From Dehalococcoidia bacterium (GTDB lineage: Bacteria; Chloroflexota; Dehalococcoidia; Dehalococcoidales; BS750m-G39): a stretch of DNA of 6,961 nt. The stretch is from the NCBI GenBank assembly GCA_030640325.1, contig DAOWJM010000004.1:1-6961 (forward strand). The letters are read 5' to 3'. Of the stretch, positions 6,871 through 6,961 are shown one piece after another. The notes under the pieces were generated by a model. That model worked only from the letters and a program-made list of their open reading frames with translations. It did no database searches and had not been told where the DNA came from. A program made the position numbers and the translations under genes. How positions within the stretch are numbered: position 1 is the stretch's first letter; each line of letters starts with the position of its first letter.

Positions 6871-6879
6871 ATTTTAGCA
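6871..6879 (-). promoter_or_regulatory. Possible extended -10 for tRNA-Leu
   Basis: The minus strand reads TGCTAAAAT, an extended -10 that would start transcription near 6864, about 13 nt before the tRNA 5' end. No good -35 lies 16-18 bp upstream (TACAAT is the nearest), so the call rests on the -10 alone. It could also drive the cupin gene. Confidence 0.4.
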
Positions 6880-6904
6880 TATTGCTTAACACTATTGTAG
6901 CTTC

Positions 6905-6933
6905 TTGACACCCATTACTTATGGGCATATCAT
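6905..6933 (+). promoter_or_regulatory. Divergent promoter pointing out of the right edge
   Basis: On the plus strand, TTGACA (6905-6910), a 17-bp spacer and TATCAT (6928-6933) match the housekeeping consensus at eleven of twelve positions. These are the same two hexamers and the same spacing as the rpoBC promoter. The predicted start is near 6940. An ATG at 6955-6957 could begin the gene it serves, but only seven bases of it are in view and no strong Shine-Dalgarno precedes it. The gene beyond the edge is unknown. Confidence 0.65.
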
Positions 6934-6937
6934 GATA
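6911..6937. promoter_or_regulatory. Two palindromes in the divergent promoter, possible operator
   Basis: CCCAT and ATGGG (6911-6915 and 6921-6925) form an inverted repeat filling most of the spacer between -35 and -10. The perfect 10-bp palindrome TATCATGATA (6928-6937) covers the -10. Dyads placed like this are typical repressor sites, but both are short and no regulator is in view. Confidence 0.35.
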
Positions 6938-6961
6938 CTGCTGAGGCAGAAGATATGTGGA

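Noticed and set aside
1..6961. CRISPR arrays, insertion sequences, prophage or defence genes
   Set aside because: No array of direct repeats with spacers, no transposase-like frame and no mobile-element ends are visible on either strand.

Overview
The window is an ordinary housekeeping locus read entirely from right to left on the minus strand. In transcription order it holds tRNA-Leu(UAG), a small cupin protein, an intergenic promoter and leader, complete rpoB, and the first 792 codons of rpoC, which runs off the left edge. RpoB and RpoC are the beta and beta' subunits that form the catalytic core of bacterial RNA polymerase. The beta N-terminus, the roughly 102-residue segment near the beta C-terminus and the coiled-coil-like segment in beta' look to me like Chloroflexota, probably class Dehalococcoidia. 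That placement rests on memory of family sequences and was not checked by a search.

Layout. 1-2377: rpoC 5' part, with zinc-binding cysteines and the NADFDGD catalytic loop, cut just before the bridge helix. 2370-6164: rpoB, 1264 codons, intact, with an 8-bp overlap with rpoC. 6165-6382: AT-rich intergenic region with a near-consensus promoter (TTGACA, 17 bp, extended -10 TATCAT) and a leader of about 138 nt containing a long imperfect hairpin. 6383-6712: cupin gene. 6770-6851: tRNA-Leu. 6852-6961: no gene seen; it carries a possible extended -10 for the tRNA and a strong-looking plus-strand promoter with palindromes, pointing out of the window.

The tRNA and cupin gene lie 57 bp apart and may be co-transcribed. 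rpoB has its own promoter and is not preceded by rplJ or rplL. The rpoB/rpoC overlap suggests translational coupling, which would favour equal subunit synthesis.

I found no novel system, mobile element or CRISPR array. The points most worth a second look are a diverged in-frame 87-bp tandem duplication forming a Glu-rich tail on RpoB, a perfect 11-bp hairpin inside rpoC, and the palindromic divergent promoter at the right edge.
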